Positions 16,704 to 26,119 are shown, counted from the first letter of the stretch. The stretch is 64,000 nucleotides of DNA from Nocardia nova NBRC 15556 (GCF_001613005.1 NZ_BDBN01000020.1:1-64000); one strand, 5' to 3'. Translations and numbers: made by a program. Notes: generated by a model from the letters alone, not told the origin.

Positions 16704-17803
16704 CAAAAGACTATCCGCATCGCCAACGTCGTCGATCCGTTCGTGGACGTTCCACACCTCCGTCGTCGAAGCGTCGCGCCACCGGTACCGCTACTGCTAC
16801 CACCGGCTCAGACAGTAACGACAGCTCCACCCACGAGCAACGGCTCGCAGCACGGGCGTCATCGGGGCCGCATCTTCTGGCCTGGGTTGCCGCGACGCGG
16901 CAGACCTTCACCATCTGCCGGCCCGACGGATACACGGTGGCACACGATCGCTTCCACCGAGACCTCCTCATCGACAGCGACGACGCCGCCATCGAAGCCG
17001 CAGCGCTGCAAGCGATATGGCTCGCCGCGCACGGGAAAGACCTGTGGGGCGCCGATGTGGGGATCCTACGCATCGTCACATCCCGCTTTGTCGCGGATCC
17101 CGGTGCCCTGCACCGGGCGGCGTTCACCAGCGGCCTAGTGCTCGACCTCGTCACCGACACCGCCACGCGACCGGCCATCAGCTCGGCGTCTGGTCGACTG
17201 GCGCCGCGCGGACCTCACCTGCCTCATCCAACACCCGAGGAATCACCGATGAAGTCACGCTCAATCGCAACCCTGCTCACCGTCACGGCCGGAACATGCC
17301 TGCTCGCAGCGTGTACCGAACATCCGTCGCGCGGCCGACCACCGGATAGGTACGTCTGCGCCCGCGACAGGTTCGAGCCACCGTTCACCGCGGTCGACCC
17401 GTGCTCGGCCGAATCGGTCACGTCGGCAGCACTGGAGACGATGTTCACCTACCGACCTGCCGAAGGCCTGGACCCACGGCGTGCGTTCGAAGCCGCGACG
17501 CCGCTGCTGGAACCCGAATTCGCGCGCAGCGGTGCACCCGCGGCGACCGCATTGGCACCGGTCACACCCGACATGTGGGGTCACTGGCGAGACCAGCACA
17601 TCACGGTCACCGCGAGCGCTCGGGCCACGGCTGATGATCACCCCGCCGACACCGCGGCGCGGGCGGCGCGGGTGGTGACCGTGAGCATGCAACCCAGCGA
17701 CAGCACACCCGCGCTGCGGCTGGTGGTGTTCGCTGTTGCGCGTTACACGCAGACCGATGAAGGTGTGCGATGGCTGCTGTCGAACGTTCAGGTGGCGTCA
17801 TGA
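16700..17803 (+). CDS. Soluble transfer-operon protein read in frame into a lipoprotein
   Basis: Starts at GTG 16700 (GTGA overlap; GGAGGAGGG at 16682-16690). Residues 1-50 are basic and low-complexity; about 50-165 form a compact domain (LLAWVAATRQTFTICRPDG, AHGKDLWGADVGILRIV) not recognised. There is no stop before the lipoprotein signal peptide that begins at residue 184, so the open frame joins two proteins that look separate. Either the stop was lost, or a true 367-residue fusion exists with an internal signal sequence, which would be odd. Confidence 0.5.
   Translation: MTKDYPHRQRRRSVRGRSTPPSSKRRATGTATATTGSDSNDSSTHEQRLAARASSGPHLLAWVAATRQTFTICRPDGYTVAHDRFHRDLLIDSDDAAIEAAALQAIWLAAHGKDLWGADVGILRIVTSRFVADPGALHRAAFTSGLVLDLVTDTATRPAISSASGRLAPRGPHLPHPTPEESPMKSRSIATLLTVTAGTCLLAACTEHPSRGRPPDRYVCARDRFEPPFTAVDPCSAESVTSAALETMFTYRPAEGLDPRRAFEAATPLLEPEFARSGAPAATALAPVTPDMWGHWRDQHITVTASARATADDHPADTAARAARVVTVSMQPSDSTPALRLVVFAVARYTQTDEGVRWLLSNVQVAS
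17249..17803 (+). CDS. Lipoprotein, internal start
   Basis: 184 residues starting at ATG 17249 with GAGG at 17237-17240: basic start, hydrophobic core, lipobox LLAAC (Cys about 20), then an extracytoplasmic domain (RDRFEPPFTAVDPCS, QHITVTASARA, late VVFAVARYTQ). The signal peptide is convincing, so an independent protein is likely despite the continuous upstream frame. A surface lipoprotein of the transfer apparatus, with the same general layout as those at 7155-8593. Stop overlaps the next ATG. Confidence 0.65.
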   Translation: MKSRSIATLLTVTAGTCLLAACTEHPSRGRPPDRYVCARDRFEPPFTAVDPCSAESVTSAALETMFTYRPAEGLDPRRAFEAATPLLEPEFARSGAPAATALAPVTPDMWGHWRDQHITVTASARATADDHPADTAARAARVVTVSMQPSDSTPALRLVVFAVARYTQTDEGVRWLLSNVQVAS

Positions 17804-18867
17804 CCAGCGGCAACGGCGATCCGGTCGACGAGGGCGGCCAAGCTGTCAAGGCCGGGTTCGTGCAGGCGATGCAATCGGCGACGATGACGATGAACCTGCT
17901 GCAGCGCCGCGGTAGCGAATCGCGCTCGCGGCAAGAATTCGCCCAGCGCCAAGACGACCGGATCGCCGAGCAGCAGCGCAAGAACCACATCCACGCCGCG
18001 CAGATCCAGGGCTACATCGATAGGGCGCAGCACGGCCGCCTCGAGCACTGGGCCGACATGGCGATCAAGGCCGGCCGCTACCGCGAACACCTGCTCGAGA
18101 TGGACGTCAAAAACGCGCGCCTGCAAAACGATCAGGACAAAGCAGACCGCGCCAGAGATGGCGACAAAGCCACCGAGGAACGCCGAGACAAGGTCCACGG
18201 GCTGCAGGTGCGCGCCCTGCGCGGCGAGTACAACCGCAAAGACGCGATCCACACCCAGCAGCTACGCCGCTACGACAAACAGATCGCGCAAGACCAGCGG
18301 CTGCACGATCTGAAGGTCGAATACCAGAAGCTGCTGATCGAAGCCCGCAAACGCGCGCTCGGGCTCACCGAAACACTCACCGACACCGACCCCGGCGCCG
18401 CCCGCGCTCATGCCGCCAGCGCGGGCTGGGCGGCGGCCGAGGCCACCGCGGATCTGTCCGACGAGCATCGTGCCCACGCCGACGCGTGGGCCGAACGCTA
18501 CGGCGAGGACACCGGCACCGACCCCAGTTCCACATTGGCCGATGCGCGTGCCGAGGCTGCGGCCCTCGACGACGCGGTCGATGAACTCCACACCCAGATG
18601 AGCGCGCTCAGTGTCGAGTACACCCTTGCCAGCTATGGCAAATCCCAGCTGCGAGACATGAACCCCCACAGCGCCACCGACCGGAACCGCTGGCCTGATG
18701 CCGATTCAGGCGAACAGTTCGAAGTGCTCGACGGAGAAGTCATCGATGTCGCGGTCGAGGTCACCGGCGTCACCGGTGACCTCGATATGGGCGTCGATTT
18801 TGCGCCACCGGTTCTCCCACCCGTCAAAGCTCTCGGGCCCGCGCCGTCGGCGGAGATCGAACCATGA
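17800..18867 (+). CDS. Long coiled-coil protein with acidic C-terminal tail
   Basis: 355 residues. About residues 45-185 are a charged Gln/Arg/Glu/Lys-rich coiled coil (RQEFAQRQDDRIAEQQRKN, RRYDKQIAQDQRLHDLKVEY); a second helical part runs to about 275. The last 70 residues are acidic and Pro-rich, with VIDVAVEVTGVTGDLDMG and the end SAEIEP, resembling the tails of the downstream array. ATGA overlap sets the start at 17800. Probably a structural or adaptor protein of the transfer system; no enzyme motif seen. Confidence 0.65.
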   Translation: MTSGNGDPVDEGGQAVKAGFVQAMQSATMTMNLLQRRGSESRSRQEFAQRQDDRIAEQQRKNHIHAAQIQGYIDRAQHGRLEHWADMAIKAGRYREHLLEMDVKNARLQNDQDKADRARDGDKATEERRDKVHGLQVRALRGEYNRKDAIHTQQLRRYDKQIAQDQRLHDLKVEYQKLLIEARKRALGLTETLTDTDPGAARAHAASAGWAAAEATADLSDEHRAHADAWAERYGEDTGTDPSSTLADARAEAAALDDAVDELHTQMSALSVEYTLASYGKSQLRDMNPHSATDRNRWPDADSGEQFEVLDGEVIDVAVEVTGVTGDLDMGVDFAPPVLPPVKALGPAPSAEIEP

Positions 18868-19811
18868 TGGCGCGCAACCCCCTTCTTGTCCGCGAATCGG
18901 GTGTGGCTGTGCCCGATCGGTGGCAGATGAAGCTGCTCGCCGGTGTGTATTTGCATGCGTCGGCGGCGCGGGAGATGGCCGCCGCGGCGCGGGCCGGGCG
19001 GGAGGCGAGCGGTGAACTGCCACCCCCGTCGTGGTCGCGGGCTTTTCGCACCGAGGTCCTGCTCGGGCAAGAGCTCGAGAAAGCGGGATTGGCCGCGGGC
19101 GTGCCGCGGGAATGGCTGAACCAGGTCCGGGCCCGCGCCCATCTGGGGCAGCCGTGGCGACGCGACCTGCACTGGCGCAACCCGAGACCGGTCGACCGGA
19201 CCAGGCTGCTGGTCGGGTTGGCCGGTGAGGCGCACCGGATTCAGGACCTCGCCGCGGTGGCCGTCGCCTACGAGCATCGCGGCGCGCACGCCGAACCCGG
19301 AACCGCGACCTGGGTCATGCGCAACCTGCGCAGGTCCCGCACCCGCCTTGTCCAACTCGCACGCCTGCTCGCCGTGACCGACGACGAGGCACAGCGACTG
19401 TGGAACTCGCCGCACCACTGGACCGCCGCCGCCGAAGGGGCCCGCGCCGCCGGTGTCGACGAACTCGACACTCGCTGGCGCGCCCACGCCCGCAGTGACC
19501 AGACCAGCATCGTCTTGCAGGCCCGCGCACTCACCAAATCCGGAATCACCGCACCAACCGGCGCCGCACTCCCGCCACCCGACCAGATCCTCGACGTCCT
19601 TCGAAAAGAACTCGGACACAACGCTGTTCCCGTATCCGATGCCGCGGGCAGGCGCTTGGAAGCCGACGTGGACGTCGTCGCACCGGCCGGGCAAGACATC
19701 GATATGGCAGTGGCCGCAGCTGGAGTCGGCAGCGGCGGCCATGACGGCCTGGTCGCGGATCTTCCGCCGCTGCCACGACAGCCCGGCACTGGAGTCGAGG
19801 TCGAACTATGA
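18864..19811 (+). CDS. Helical array protein 1
   Basis: 315 residues, mostly alpha-helical, with no catalytic motif. Shares with its downstream paralogues a first helical pair, the block AAGVPREWLNQVRA (about 78-91, the family's LGIPxxWIDxAR element), an Arg/Ala-rich helix about 115-135 (AHRIQDLAAVAVAYEHRG), a late ARALTKS region, then DIDMAVAAAG and the acidic end PGTGVEVEL. Overlaps both neighbours by 4 bases. Role unknown; location between the secretion motor genes and virD4, and the shared tail, suggest a substrate or partner of the secretion system. Confidence 0.65.
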   Translation: MMARNPLLVRESGVAVPDRWQMKLLAGVYLHASAAREMAAAARAGREASGELPPPSWSRAFRTEVLLGQELEKAGLAAGVPREWLNQVRARAHLGQPWRRDLHWRNPRPVDRTRLLVGLAGEAHRIQDLAAVAVAYEHRGAHAEPGTATWVMRNLRRSRTRLVQLARLLAVTDDEAQRLWNSPHHWTAAAEGARAAGVDELDTRWRAHARSDQTSIVLQARALTKSGITAPTGAALPPPDQILDVLRKELGHNAVPVSDAAGRRLEADVDVVAPAGQDIDMAVAAAGVGSGGHDGLVADLPPLPRQPGTGVEVEL

Positions 19812-20749
19812 CTGCGACGGAACACGCCCTCGGTGCGGCCGGTCGGCGTCCGGTGGCGCCGAATGCGCCGCAGAAGGCACTGCTGCGGCGGTTGTGCGCG
19901 GTGGCAGCCCAGACACGGGCACTGCTCGACACCGCCCGAAACGACTATGAGACAGGGGTTTTAGCCGAGCCCGCCTGGTTCGCGCGCCTGGATGCCCTGA
20001 TGGCGCGCAGCGCCGCTCTGGCGGAGCTGGGCCACGCCGGCGGGATACCACAGCGGTGGATCGATCTCGCTCGCCAGCAGGGCGAGCACGGCACAGGGTG
20101 GCGGACCCCGCAACGATGGCCCGTCCCGCAACCTGTGCAACGGGCCAGCCTCATCGACGACCTCGCCGCCGAAGCCCGCGACCTCAGTGACGTCATCGCC
20201 GTCCACGCCGCCTACCGCGCCCGCGCCCGCAACGACGAACCCGAGTCTCTGCGCACACGAATCGAAGCCACCGCAACTATGCGCCACGAGCGGCTGACGT
20301 CGATCGCAGCGCTGTTGGATCTGATCGGACCCGAACGTGACCGGATCAGACCAGCCCCGGATCCGAGCTGGGCCCGCGCTCTCGCGGCCACCGTGCGAGA
20401 CCGCGACACCAGTCTGCTGGCGCGGCAATGGCGCGCCCACGCGCACCACGAACCCGCGTCGGTGACGGCCTACCGGTTGCTGAGCGACCACGGCGACATC
20501 GAATTCACCGCTGATTCGGCCATTGCGCCGATCCCCGCGGTGATGGTCGAACACATCGCCGCCGCCCTGCGACTGCCACCTGGGCTGGCTACTCCCGTCC
20601 TGCCACTCGGCGCAGCCACGGACAACGCGGTGACCGCCGCGTTAGGCGAACCCCGATGCCTTGAACTCCCCGCGCAAACTACCGGCGACGAGCAGCACGT
20701 CGGCGGAGCACCAGCACGCACACATCGCCACAACGGCCCGAGTCCGTGA
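19808..20749 (+). CDS. Helical array protein 2
   Basis: 313 residues. Family element GGIPQRWIDLARQQG (about 78-92) followed by LIDDLAAEARDLSDVIAVHAAYRAR, and a late RQWRAHAHHEPASVTAYRL-type segment also present in array proteins 1 and 3. The internal C-terminal element reads NAVTAALGEP, but the acidic end is missing: the last 40 residues are His/Pro/Thr-rich and end GPSP. It may have lost the tail by a frameshift near 20,650. ATGA overlap with protein 1; a 73-base gap follows. Confidence 0.6.
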   Translation: MTATEHALGAAGRRPVAPNAPQKALLRRLCAVAAQTRALLDTARNDYETGVLAEPAWFARLDALMARSAALAELGHAGGIPQRWIDLARQQGEHGTGWRTPQRWPVPQPVQRASLIDDLAAEARDLSDVIAVHAAYRARARNDEPESLRTRIEATATMRHERLTSIAALLDLIGPERDRIRPAPDPSWARALAATVRDRDTSLLARQWRAHAHHEPASVTAYRLLSDHGDIEFTADSAIAPIPAVMVEHIAAALRLPPGLATPVLPLGAATDNAVTAALGEPRCLELPAQTTGDEQHVGGAPARTHRHNGPSP

Positions 20750-20822
20750 CCGCGCGGGGCACACGCCCTCGAGCCGCTGACTATCCGGCGGCGGAGCAAC
20801 AAGCCCGAGCCAGGAGGCAAGG

Positions 20823-21776
20823 ATGACGATTCCCAAACCGATACGCGATCCAGCCACCATCTCAGCGCAGACGTCGACCCATGCGCAGAGAACCGACCGC
20901 GGCCAGAAGCCCAACGCCGCCCAAGCGGCGCTGTTGCGACGACTGCGCGACGTCTCCGACGGGCTGCACCGGATGCAGGAAACAGGCCGCCTCGGAGGCG
21001 AATTCGGTCACTTTCCCTCCGAACTGTGGCACGACTACCTCAACGACATGCACGACCGTGCCGACGCACTCACTGCCCTCGGGCGCACCGGCGGCATCCC
21101 TGAACAATGGCTCGACTACGCCCGTGGGCATACCGCTAGCGGGCAGGTGCCCGACCGTTGGCCGGGCACAGATTCGCGGGCGCGCGCCGAGCTGATCGCC
21201 GCAGTGGGCGGGCAGGCTCGGGAGCTGGGGCACATCGCAGCGGTGCATGCCGCCTACCGGTCGCGGATCGCCGCTGAACCCGACCGAGCCCAGGAGGCTT
21301 TCGCTGAAATGCTGGGCCAGCGATGGGACCGGATCGGCACGGTGGCGGCTCTGCTGAATCCTGTCGGCGCGGAACGCCAAGAGATTTGGCCCGACGCCGC
21401 GAGTCCCGCATGGCTCGCGTCTTTCGCGCAGCCAGTACGCGACATCGGGACTGCCGAGTTGGCACGGCGATGGCATACCCACCTGTCGGCTCCCGACGCC
21501 GCCGTGTCCACGCATGCCGCGCTGGCCGACTATGGCGACTTGGCCTGGGACCCCGACCGCGAACTGGTGCCGCCACCGCAATCACTGATCGCCCAAATCA
21601 GCGCTGTCCTGCATCCCGGCCGCAGCGTCGACAAGGCGGTCGGTCGTGGCGCCGCGATCGACGCCGATATCGCCGCTGCACTCCCTGCTGTGGCCCGCGA
21701 ATTTCTGCCGGAGATCCCCCCACCGGACCCGAATCAGGATGTCGGCCCCGCGCTCGATGCCGGACCCGAACCGTGA
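20823..21776 (+). CDS. Helical array protein 3
   Basis: 317 residues, closest to protein 2: KPNAAQAALLRRLRDVSDG, GGIPEQWLDYARGHTASG (about 89-106), AQEL..HIAAVHAAYRSR-type helix, ELARRWHTHLSAPDAAVSTH. The C-terminal module is AAIDADIAAALPAVA, then a Pro/Asp linker and DAGPEP. Start ATG at 20823 after AGGCAAGG. It does not overlap its neighbours, so the GPEP ending is not forced by an overlapping start codon. Confidence 0.65.
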   Translation: MTIPKPIRDPATISAQTSTHAQRTDRGQKPNAAQAALLRRLRDVSDGLHRMQETGRLGGEFGHFPSELWHDYLNDMHDRADALTALGRTGGIPEQWLDYARGHTASGQVPDRWPGTDSRARAELIAAVGGQARELGHIAAVHAAYRSRIAAEPDRAQEAFAEMLGQRWDRIGTVAALLNPVGAERQEIWPDAASPAWLASFAQPVRDIGTAELARRWHTHLSAPDAAVSTHAALADYGDLAWDPDRELVPPPQSLIAQISAVLHPGRSVDKAVGRGAAIDADIAAALPAVAREFLPEIPPPDPNQDVGPALDAGPEP

Positions 21777-21837
21777 CGGCAACCAGTCAGCCGAAAACAG
21801 CAGCAACGCAGATCAATCCGAATCCAGGAGATCGCAG

Positions 21838-22755
21838 ATGAACGAACCACATTCACGGCCCGTGCAGCGAAGACCGGTGTGGCAGCAGAGACTGCTCGAG
21901 CGGATCCAGGACCTGTCAGACGACCGCGGCCTGCTGCTACGCAAGGGCTATGACACTCCGCCTGGGGCGGGGGAGTTGGCGATGCTGGCATGGCGCACTC
22001 AGCTGCTGCAGCTTGCGGCCGACAGCAGCGAGATCGAAGCCCGCGCACACGCGATCGGCATCCCGCCCGCCGAGATCGCCGCCGCCCGATCGGCCGGAAG
22101 CCGCGGACGCCGAGCCGACCTCAACCCCGAGCCCGGCGCCGATGCGGTGCGCGAGCACGTTATCGGCTGGGTGGCCAGCGACGTATGGCAGATCCAGTAC
22201 ATGGCCGCGATCGACGTCACCCACCGGATGCGTGCGGTCACCGACGCACCCCGATTCGAGCCCGAACCGTGGATGGTCGCTCAGTTCGAGCGCAACCTGA
22301 GCGCGTTATGGATACGGGCGGGCAATGTCGCCGACGCGATCGGCCTCACCGTCGCCGAATCCGCCGGAATGTGGGCCCGGACCAGCAGTGATTGGCAGCG
22401 AATACTCGGTGCTACGACACATACCTACGACAACGAAGCAATCGAGGAACGCTGGCGCGTCTACGCCCGCCCCGGCATCGAAACCAGCGTCGTGCGCGAT
22501 GCCACAGCCATCACCCTGCGCCTGGACGTCGCCCTGTCCGAGCAACCCGTGCGCATCCCCACACCGCACGCCATGAAAACCGCTGCCGCAGAAGCGTTCC
22601 TGTCCCACCCCTCCGCCTCCGCCGTCGCCGACCCCATCACCGACGCGATCGACCGCGCCCTTGCCGAGGCCGACCACACCCGATGGGACACACCCACACC
22701 CACCGGCACACCGCAGCATCCCGGGCCCGATTTCGACCGCGGGGCTCAGTTATGA
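21838..22755 (+). CDS. Helical array protein 4
   Basis: 305 residues. Short N-terminus, helical block WQQRLLERIQDLSDDRGLLL, the element AHAIGIPPAEIAAARSAGS (about 72-90), then a segment with VIGWVASDVWQIQYMAAI that is shared with array protein 5 (SKQLFIDMAVVDVWHVHRM there), and a basic core. The C-terminal module is DAIDRALAEADHTRW with the end DFDRGAQL. Start chosen at ATG 21838 with AGGAG at 21826-21830; an upstream in-frame stretch overlaps the preceding gene. Confidence 0.65.
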   Translation: MNEPHSRPVQRRPVWQQRLLERIQDLSDDRGLLLRKGYDTPPGAGELAMLAWRTQLLQLAADSSEIEARAHAIGIPPAEIAAARSAGSRGRRADLNPEPGADAVREHVIGWVASDVWQIQYMAAIDVTHRMRAVTDAPRFEPEPWMVAQFERNLSALWIRAGNVADAIGLTVAESAGMWARTSSDWQRILGATTHTYDNEAIEERWRVYARPGIETSVVRDATAITLRLDVALSEQPVRIPTPHAMKTAAAEAFLSHPSASAVADPITDAIDRALAEADHTRWDTPTPTGTPQHPGPDFDRGAQL

Positions 22756-22815
22756 GCCGCGCCTGCCCACACCCACTGACTCGCAGCAGGTTCACCACCA
22801 GGAGAGAAGCTGACC

Positions 22816-23778
22816 ATGACCAAACCTGACCCGGCAGTGTCGATCGAACAGTGGCAGGCGAAGTTGCTGGCCCGCATCGACCGCCTCGCGCGCGAGCACG
22901 CGACGGTGCAGGCACGCGGCTTCGGCGGCTACGCCGGCGCCGACGGCACGCCCGAGCAAGAATGGCGCTCGCATCTGGACGCGTTGGAAGCCGAACGCGA
23001 AACTACCGAGCAACTGGCCATCGAGCTCGGCATCCCACCCCGATGGGTCGACCGCGCACGAACCAACGGTGCCGAAGCCGCCGAACTCTCCGCGGCCACA
23101 GCGGCAATCGCACAGGCTGTCGCGCATCCGAGCCCTGCAGCGGGGATACCCGAGGCCGCCGCGTCGGTGTCGAAGCAGCTGTTCATCGACATGGCCGTGG
23201 TCGATGTGTGGCATGTGCATCGGATGGCGCTGCTGTCAGCGGCGCGCGATGCTCGCCTCAGCGCGGGCCGTTTGCGTCTGGGTGCCGACCCGGTTGCCGA
23301 TATGCAGTTCCACCGCAACATGAATCTGCACCATCAGCGCGCGGCCGGGCTGTCCGACGCGGCGCAACTGTCGGCGCCCGAGGTCGACGCCCTATGGGAC
23401 AGCCCGCAAGTCCGTACCGCCCGCCAGCAGGCCGCCGAGCAGATCAACCGATGGGACGATCTGCAACTGGAATTCGAATGGCGCCGCTACACCCGACCCA
23501 CGACGGACCCAGTGTTGCCGCCCTACATCCCTGTCGACCCGGACACCGGAGCCCCGACCACCCAGGCACAGGCTCGCCCACCCGACCCCGACGAATTGAT
23601 CGCGCGCGCCGCCGCCGCGCTCGGTATCGACCCCGAGCGCACCGACCGGCTCCCGATCCGCCTCGCAGCCGCCATCGATATCGCTCTGCCCGGAGCCGGC
23701 GCCCGCGACTGGGCTCCCGACCCCGCCACCGCACCACCGCCAACCTCCCTACGACCCGACGTCGGACCCGAACCCTGA
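22816..23778 (+). CDS. Helical array protein 5
   Basis: 320 residues: WQAKLLARIDRLAREHATVQ at the N-terminus, element IELGIPPRWVDRARTNG (about 71-87), the DVWHVHRMALLSAARDARLS helix, a RRYTRPTTDP segment, then AAAIDIALPGAGARDWAPD and the end RPDVGPEP. Closest to protein 4. Start ATG with GAGAGAAG at 22801-22808. No overlap with flanking genes. No enzymatic motif. Confidence 0.65.
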   Translation: MTKPDPAVSIEQWQAKLLARIDRLAREHATVQARGFGGYAGADGTPEQEWRSHLDALEAERETTEQLAIELGIPPRWVDRARTNGAEAAELSAATAAIAQAVAHPSPAAGIPEAAASVSKQLFIDMAVVDVWHVHRMALLSAARDARLSAGRLRLGADPVADMQFHRNMNLHHQRAAGLSDAAQLSAPEVDALWDSPQVRTARQQAAEQINRWDDLQLEFEWRRYTRPTTDPVLPPYIPVDPDTGAPTTQAQARPPDPDELIARAAAALGIDPERTDRLPIRLAAAIDIALPGAGARDWAPDPATAPPPTSLRPDVGPEP

Positions 23779-23914
23779 CCGCCGCACCGCTAACTCTCGG
23801 TGATGGCGCTGGCGCCGCCCTCACTTCAAGCCCGATTCCACCCCGATACCGCGAGGACATCCCGTCACGCCACGACCACCGGTCGCGGCCCGCTTCACCA
23901 GAAGGCGGAACACG

Positions 23915-24799
23915 ATGTCCGACAACACATTCCCACCATCGAATCCTCCCGGCGTCAACGCCGCCCACGCAGCGAGCCCACCCCTCTCCGGCGCAACGGC
24001 CTCTCCTCCGGTACCCGCGACAGCGTTTCGATCCCGCACCGTGGCCAGCCCGCTGGCCGTCCGGTTCGGCCCAGACGACCCCGACGCGGTGCGCGCGACC
24101 GCACTGCGCGCCGTGCAGGACGCGATGAAGCGCTACATCGACTGGCAACAGCACCCGGCCCCCGACACCACCACCACTGCGGGTTCCGGCGAGTGGCGGC
24201 TGACCGCGATCAACGGCATCGAAGACGACCTACGCCGCGCGTACCTCGACGCCGTCCACGGCGGGGTGCCGATCAGCGACATCGACACCGCCCACGATCT
24301 CGGACTGGCCGGTGTCGGGTGGGACCAGCAACCCGCCCACCGGCTGCTGGGACGGCTCGAACACCTCGCCCACGCACTCACCCTCGCCGAGGCACGCGCC
24401 GGCACCGACCGCACCCGGATACGCGACCTCGAACACGAACTCGGCCAAGCCAAGGCGCGCATCGAGTCCCTGTCCGAAGACCTTGCCCACGCGCGCAACA
24501 CCATCGCCAATCAGACCGAAGAACTGGTCGACGCCGAATGGCGGACCGGACACCGCCACCACAACGTCGAACCCGGACCGCAGTCCGTCCGCGCGCTCGC
24601 CCGCATGAACGCCGAACTGGCACTGGCCAACGAGATCGACGCCCTGCAACGCGGATCGGCAACCGATACCAGCGGTGGGATCGGTACAGCGATCGACACC
24701 GCACTGCCCGGCCATCCCGGCTACTGGCCCGACACCACCGACCCCGACACCGGGCCACCGCCCGCCACGTCGGATCACGGGCCGGAGGTAGAGCCGTGA
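23915..24799 (+). CDS. Helical array protein 6
   Basis: 294 residues: Pro/Ala-rich N-terminus (1-45), then RFGPDDPDAVRATALRAVQD and an unusually regular coiled coil (about 150-205, TLAEARAGTDRTRIRDLEHE). The GIP element is weak here (AHDLGLAGVGWDQQPAHR). The C-terminal module is clear: TAIDTALPGHPGYWPD, Pro/Thr linker, GPEVEP. Start ATG 23915 with AAGGCGG at 23901-23907. GTGA overlap with the next gene. Confidence 0.6.
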   Translation: MSDNTFPPSNPPGVNAAHAASPPLSGATASPPVPATAFRSRTVASPLAVRFGPDDPDAVRATALRAVQDAMKRYIDWQQHPAPDTTTTAGSGEWRLTAINGIEDDLRRAYLDAVHGGVPISDIDTAHDLGLAGVGWDQQPAHRLLGRLEHLAHALTLAEARAGTDRTRIRDLEHELGQAKARIESLSEDLAHARNTIANQTEELVDAEWRTGHRHHNVEPGPQSVRALARMNAELALANEIDALQRGSATDTSGGIGTAIDTALPGHPGYWPDTTDPDTGPPPATSDHGPEVEP

Positions 24800-26055
24800 C
24801 CACTCTGGACGAGCCGTTGGGTTTCACCAACCCGGACTACTACCGCGACGCCGCCTCGCAGACCGAGCGGCAGCTGCGCGCCGATTTCGCGCGCTATTAC
24901 CAGCTGCGCGAGATCGCGCCGTCCGCCATTTCGGCTGAGGCTCGCGCCGAATTCAATGCTCGCGCCGACGAAGTGGCGATCCGGTGGGCGCGCCATGAGT
25001 CCGAACACTGGCGCGGCACCTGGGCCGGATTACAGCGGGTCGTGGCCGGGTGGCGAACTCAACCGGAGATCGCGCGCCGCAACTTCGACCAGATCGCCCG
25101 CGCCCGCGCCTCCGGTGAGGTGGCGATCGATGACGACATTTGGCGCACCCTGCAACAGGCCCGCCTGATCACCGGCCACGGCCCCGGCACTATTACCGGC
25201 TCTGGCCAAGACGCCGCCCGCCGCTACCCCTACCTGCAACCCGACATGGGCGCAACCCCGGTACCAGCGCTACAGGCGCAGGAGGTTGATCGCCGCACCG
25301 CGGTCGAGCGCACCCTGGGCGCCCCCAGAAATCCTGCTATCGCGTTGCCGAGCCTCGCGAAGGTCGACGCAGTCATCGCCGACACCGACGCATTGCTCGA
25401 GACCGAGGAAGCAGCAGCCGATCTCGACGACGGCCGCGACGCGCGGAAAATGCTGCTGCCCCGCGCGGTTCGCGAGGCGCCGATCTCGGCCGACTACAGC
25501 GAGACCGAAACATGGCAACGCCGCCACGCCGAGGCCCTGCGAGAAGTGCAGGATCTCGCCGCCGAGCACAGCACCGTCGCCGACGGGCTCAACGGAATCG
25601 ACGACCAAGCCCGTATCGCCCGGCTCGACCGATTGCGGGCCGGCCTGAGCGCCGCGCGACGCGACGCTCTCGCCATCGGACTCACCGACGACCAGGTACA
25701 CACCGCATACACCACCGGCCGCGACGGAACCTACTGGGCCACACAACCATCCGATCCCCATTTGGGACGTATCGCCCAACTCCTCGAACACCGCGACACT
25801 GCCCGCGCCGCCGCCGACTCCTACCGAACCCAGCTCACCGGAACAATTGCCGCCCAGCCAGATCCCAGCCTCACCACGACAGACACGGCCATGCCGGTCA
25901 CTCACAGCACTTCCGACGTAAGGACAGGTGCTGCGATCAGCAGTGCGGTCGACACCGCACTTCCCGACCCCCAGTCCGGCGAATGGGCCCCGGCCGCTTC
26001 CGAGGCGGACGCGAAAGAGAGTGTTGCCCAAGCTGATCGCGAGGTGAGTTTGTGA
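24796..26055 (+). CDS. Helical array protein 7
   Basis: 419 residues, the longest of the array, with two repeats of the helical unit: the first around DDDIWRTLQQARLITGHG, the second around DALAIGLTDDQVHTAYTTGRDG. Between them lies an acidic segment (DALLETEEAAADLDDGRDARK). The C-terminal module is SAVDTALPDPQSGEW with the end ADREVSL. GTG start overlaps the previous stop; the longer open frame upstream is a shadow. Directly precedes the coupling-protein gene. Confidence 0.65.
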   Translation: MTTLDEPLGFTNPDYYRDAASQTERQLRADFARYYQLREIAPSAISAEARAEFNARADEVAIRWARHESEHWRGTWAGLQRVVAGWRTQPEIARRNFDQIARARASGEVAIDDDIWRTLQQARLITGHGPGTITGSGQDAARRYPYLQPDMGATPVPALQAQEVDRRTAVERTLGAPRNPAIALPSLAKVDAVIADTDALLETEEAAADLDDGRDARKMLLPRAVREAPISADYSETETWQRRHAEALREVQDLAAEHSTVADGLNGIDDQARIARLDRLRAGLSAARRDALAIGLTDDQVHTAYTTGRDGTYWATQPSDPHLGRIAQLLEHRDTARAAADSYRTQLTGTIAAQPDPSLTTTDTAMPVTHSTSDVRTGAAISSAVDTALPDPQSGEWAPAASEADAKESVAQADREVSL

Positions 26056-26071
26056 ATCGCCTCGGCCACGG

Positions 26072-26102
26072 TTATGCACAGGCATTCACAACGTTATCCC
26101 CA
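26072..26102 (+). other. Two DnaA-box-like nonamers
   Basis: TTATGCACA at 26072-26080 matches TTATnCACA exactly, and TTATCCCCA at 26094-26102 is a near match, within the 64-base gap before virD4. Two matches this close in GC-rich DNA are notable but could be chance; no repeats or AT-rich element accompany them. Confidence 0.2.
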
Positions 26103-26119
26103 GCCTGGGTGAGGGCAGT

